Positions 14,689 to 15,512 of a stretch of DNA of 15,512 nucleotides are shown here, one piece after another (the stretch's first letter is position 1; each line of letters starts with the position of its first letter). The position numbers and the translations under genes were made by a program. Origin of the DNA: an uncultured Candidatus Planktophila sp. (GTDB lineage: Bacteria > Actinomycetota > Actinomycetes > Nanopelagicales > Nanopelagicaceae); NCBI GenBank assembly GCA_937927965.1, contig CALEZA010000062.1, positions 1 through 15,512 of the forward strand. Direction: 5' to 3'. The notes beneath the pieces are model-generated. The model was not told where the DNA came from. It was given only the letters and a program-made list of their open reading frames with translations, and ran no database searches.

Positions 14689-15512
14689 CTCACCTGCAAG
14701 TCGGTAGGGGCATTGTGAACATCCAAGATGTCCGACGCCTTAACATCTGCGCCCAGCTTGTCAGTTCTCTTGAGTGGACGCTTTGCATCCTCTTTATAAA
14801 TCGCTGGAATTGAGCCCAATAACCCTTTTTGGAAATCCTCAAAAGCTTGGAGCACTTCCCGCTTTGTATTCATCACAAAGGGACCCATCCAAGCTACTGG
14901 CTCTTTGATTGGCTCTCCGCCAAGAATAAAGAGCTCAAGGTTAGGAGATCGTGACTCCTGTTGCTTAGCTGCTCGAACAACAATCGCATCACCGTCACCA
15001 AAGACTGTGAGTTGACCCATTCCAACTGGACGAAGTTCGTCACCAACAAAACCATGACCTGCCATTGTGTATACAAGTGCGTTGTAATCCTTGCGCCAAG
15101 GAAGTCGTATTTCAGCTCCTGGTGCAACTGTTGCGTGAATAAGTGTGATTGGGGTCTGAGTTGTTCCTGGACCCATGTGCCCGTCAACTTCACCTGCAAT
15201 TACGCGAATAAGTGCACCACCATCTGGAGTTGTTAAAAGTGCAACATCATTTGCACGAACATCTTGATATGCAGGTGGTGACCACTTCTTCGCCGCAGGT
15301 AGGTTTACCCAAAGCTGGAAGCCATGGAAAAGTCCACCCGACATGACTAGGGACTCTGGTGGAGTTTCAATGTGAAGAATTCCTCCACCTGCAGTCATCC
15401 ATTGGGTGTCGCCATTTGTAATAGTTCCGCCGCCACCGTTTGAATCCTGGTGATCAAAAATCCCATCAATAATGTATGTAACAGTTTCAAAACCGCGATG
15501 TGGGTGCCAAGG
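14685..15512 (-). CDS. Pirin family protein (cupin), 5' end beyond the window
   Basis: 275 residues are visible; the frame stays open from the ATG at 15398 through the right edge, so the true start lies outside. The extra upstream residues read PWHPHRGFETVTYIIDG, followed by NGDTQWMTAGGGILHIETPP: the complete pirin N-terminal cupin motif. The iron ligands are the two His of HPHRGFE and the His and Glu of LHIE. A second cupin half and an actinobacterial C-terminal tail follow. Pirins are iron-binding cytoplasmic proteins; some act as quercetin dioxygenases or redox-sensing co-regulators, and the role here is unknown. It converges on argF with a four-base overlap at the stop codons. Confidence 0.93.
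   Translation of the reverse strand, partial: PWHPHRGFETVTYIIDGIFDHQDSNGGGGTITNGDTQWMTAGGGILHIETPPESLVMSGGLFHGFQLWVNLPAAKKWSPPAYQDVRANDVALLTTPDGGALIRVIAGEVDGHMGPGTTQTPITLIHATVAPGAEIRLPWRKDYNALVYTMAGHGFVGDELRPVGMGQLTVFGDGDAIVVRAAKQQESRSPNLELFILGGEPIKEPVAWMGPFVMNTKREVLQAFEDFQKGLLGSIPAIYKEDAKRPLKRTDKLGADVKASDILDVHNAPTDLQVS

Overview
The window looks like a piece of chromosome from a small-genome, fairly AT-rich actinobacterium, most plausibly a freshwater planktonic lineage of the acI/Nanopelagicales type. The evidence is threefold. First, the gene order clpS, DUF2017, mec, cysO, cysM, murI, rph, rdgB is the actinobacterial order known from Mycobacterium. Second, DUF3039 and the mycothiol-type ArsC are actinobacterial families. 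Third, many genes have a TAnnnT -10 box only 6-7 bases before the start codon and no Shine-Dalgarno, which indicates leaderless mRNAs. The left edge carries, on the minus strand, a 22-residue N-terminus that resembles an actinorhodopsin. The lineage assignment is inference.

Layout. Bases 1-68: start of the putative rhodopsin (minus). Bases 69-271: non-coding, with two small dyads. Bases 272-1316: arsenic detoxification pair, a ten-variant aquaporin followed by an overlapping arsenate reductase (minus). Bases 1394-3279: MFS exporter and hemolysin III/PAQR membrane protein (plus). Bases 3367-5918: Ala/Glu-rich coiled-coil protein with a basic tail, then a two-domain acyltransferase-3/SGNH O-acyltransferase (plus), closed by a strong bidirectional terminator. 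Bases 13713-5966: a tightly packed minus-strand run of eleven genes: DUF3039, secreted GH18 protein, clpS, DUF2017, mec, cysO, cysM, murI, rph, rdgB and a membrane protein with a histone-H1-like tail. Bases 13750-14688: argF (plus), whose stop codon interlocks with that of a pirin gene (minus) running off the right edge.

How the genes work together. CysO, CysM and Mec form the sulfur-carrier route to cysteine: thiocarboxylated CysO donates sulfur to phosphoserine on CysM, and Mec releases cysteine. The CysO here ends in Gly-Gly plus four extra residues, so it probably needs proteolytic maturation first, perhaps by Mec itself. MurI and the acyltransferase serve the cell envelope. Rph and RdgB handle RNA ends and aberrant nucleotides, and ClpS feeds N-degron substrates to ClpAP/ClpCP. 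ArsC makes arsenite, which the aquaporin can let out down its gradient.

The most notable points are the CysO tail next to its protease, the membrane-anchored protein joining a KKxAKK histone-like tail to an extracellular FN3-like domain, the aquaporin lacking the usual pore arginine, the repeated leaderless-promoter geometry, and the compact 36-bp divergent promoter between argF and DUF3039. I found no mobile element, CRISPR array, tRNA or rRNA.
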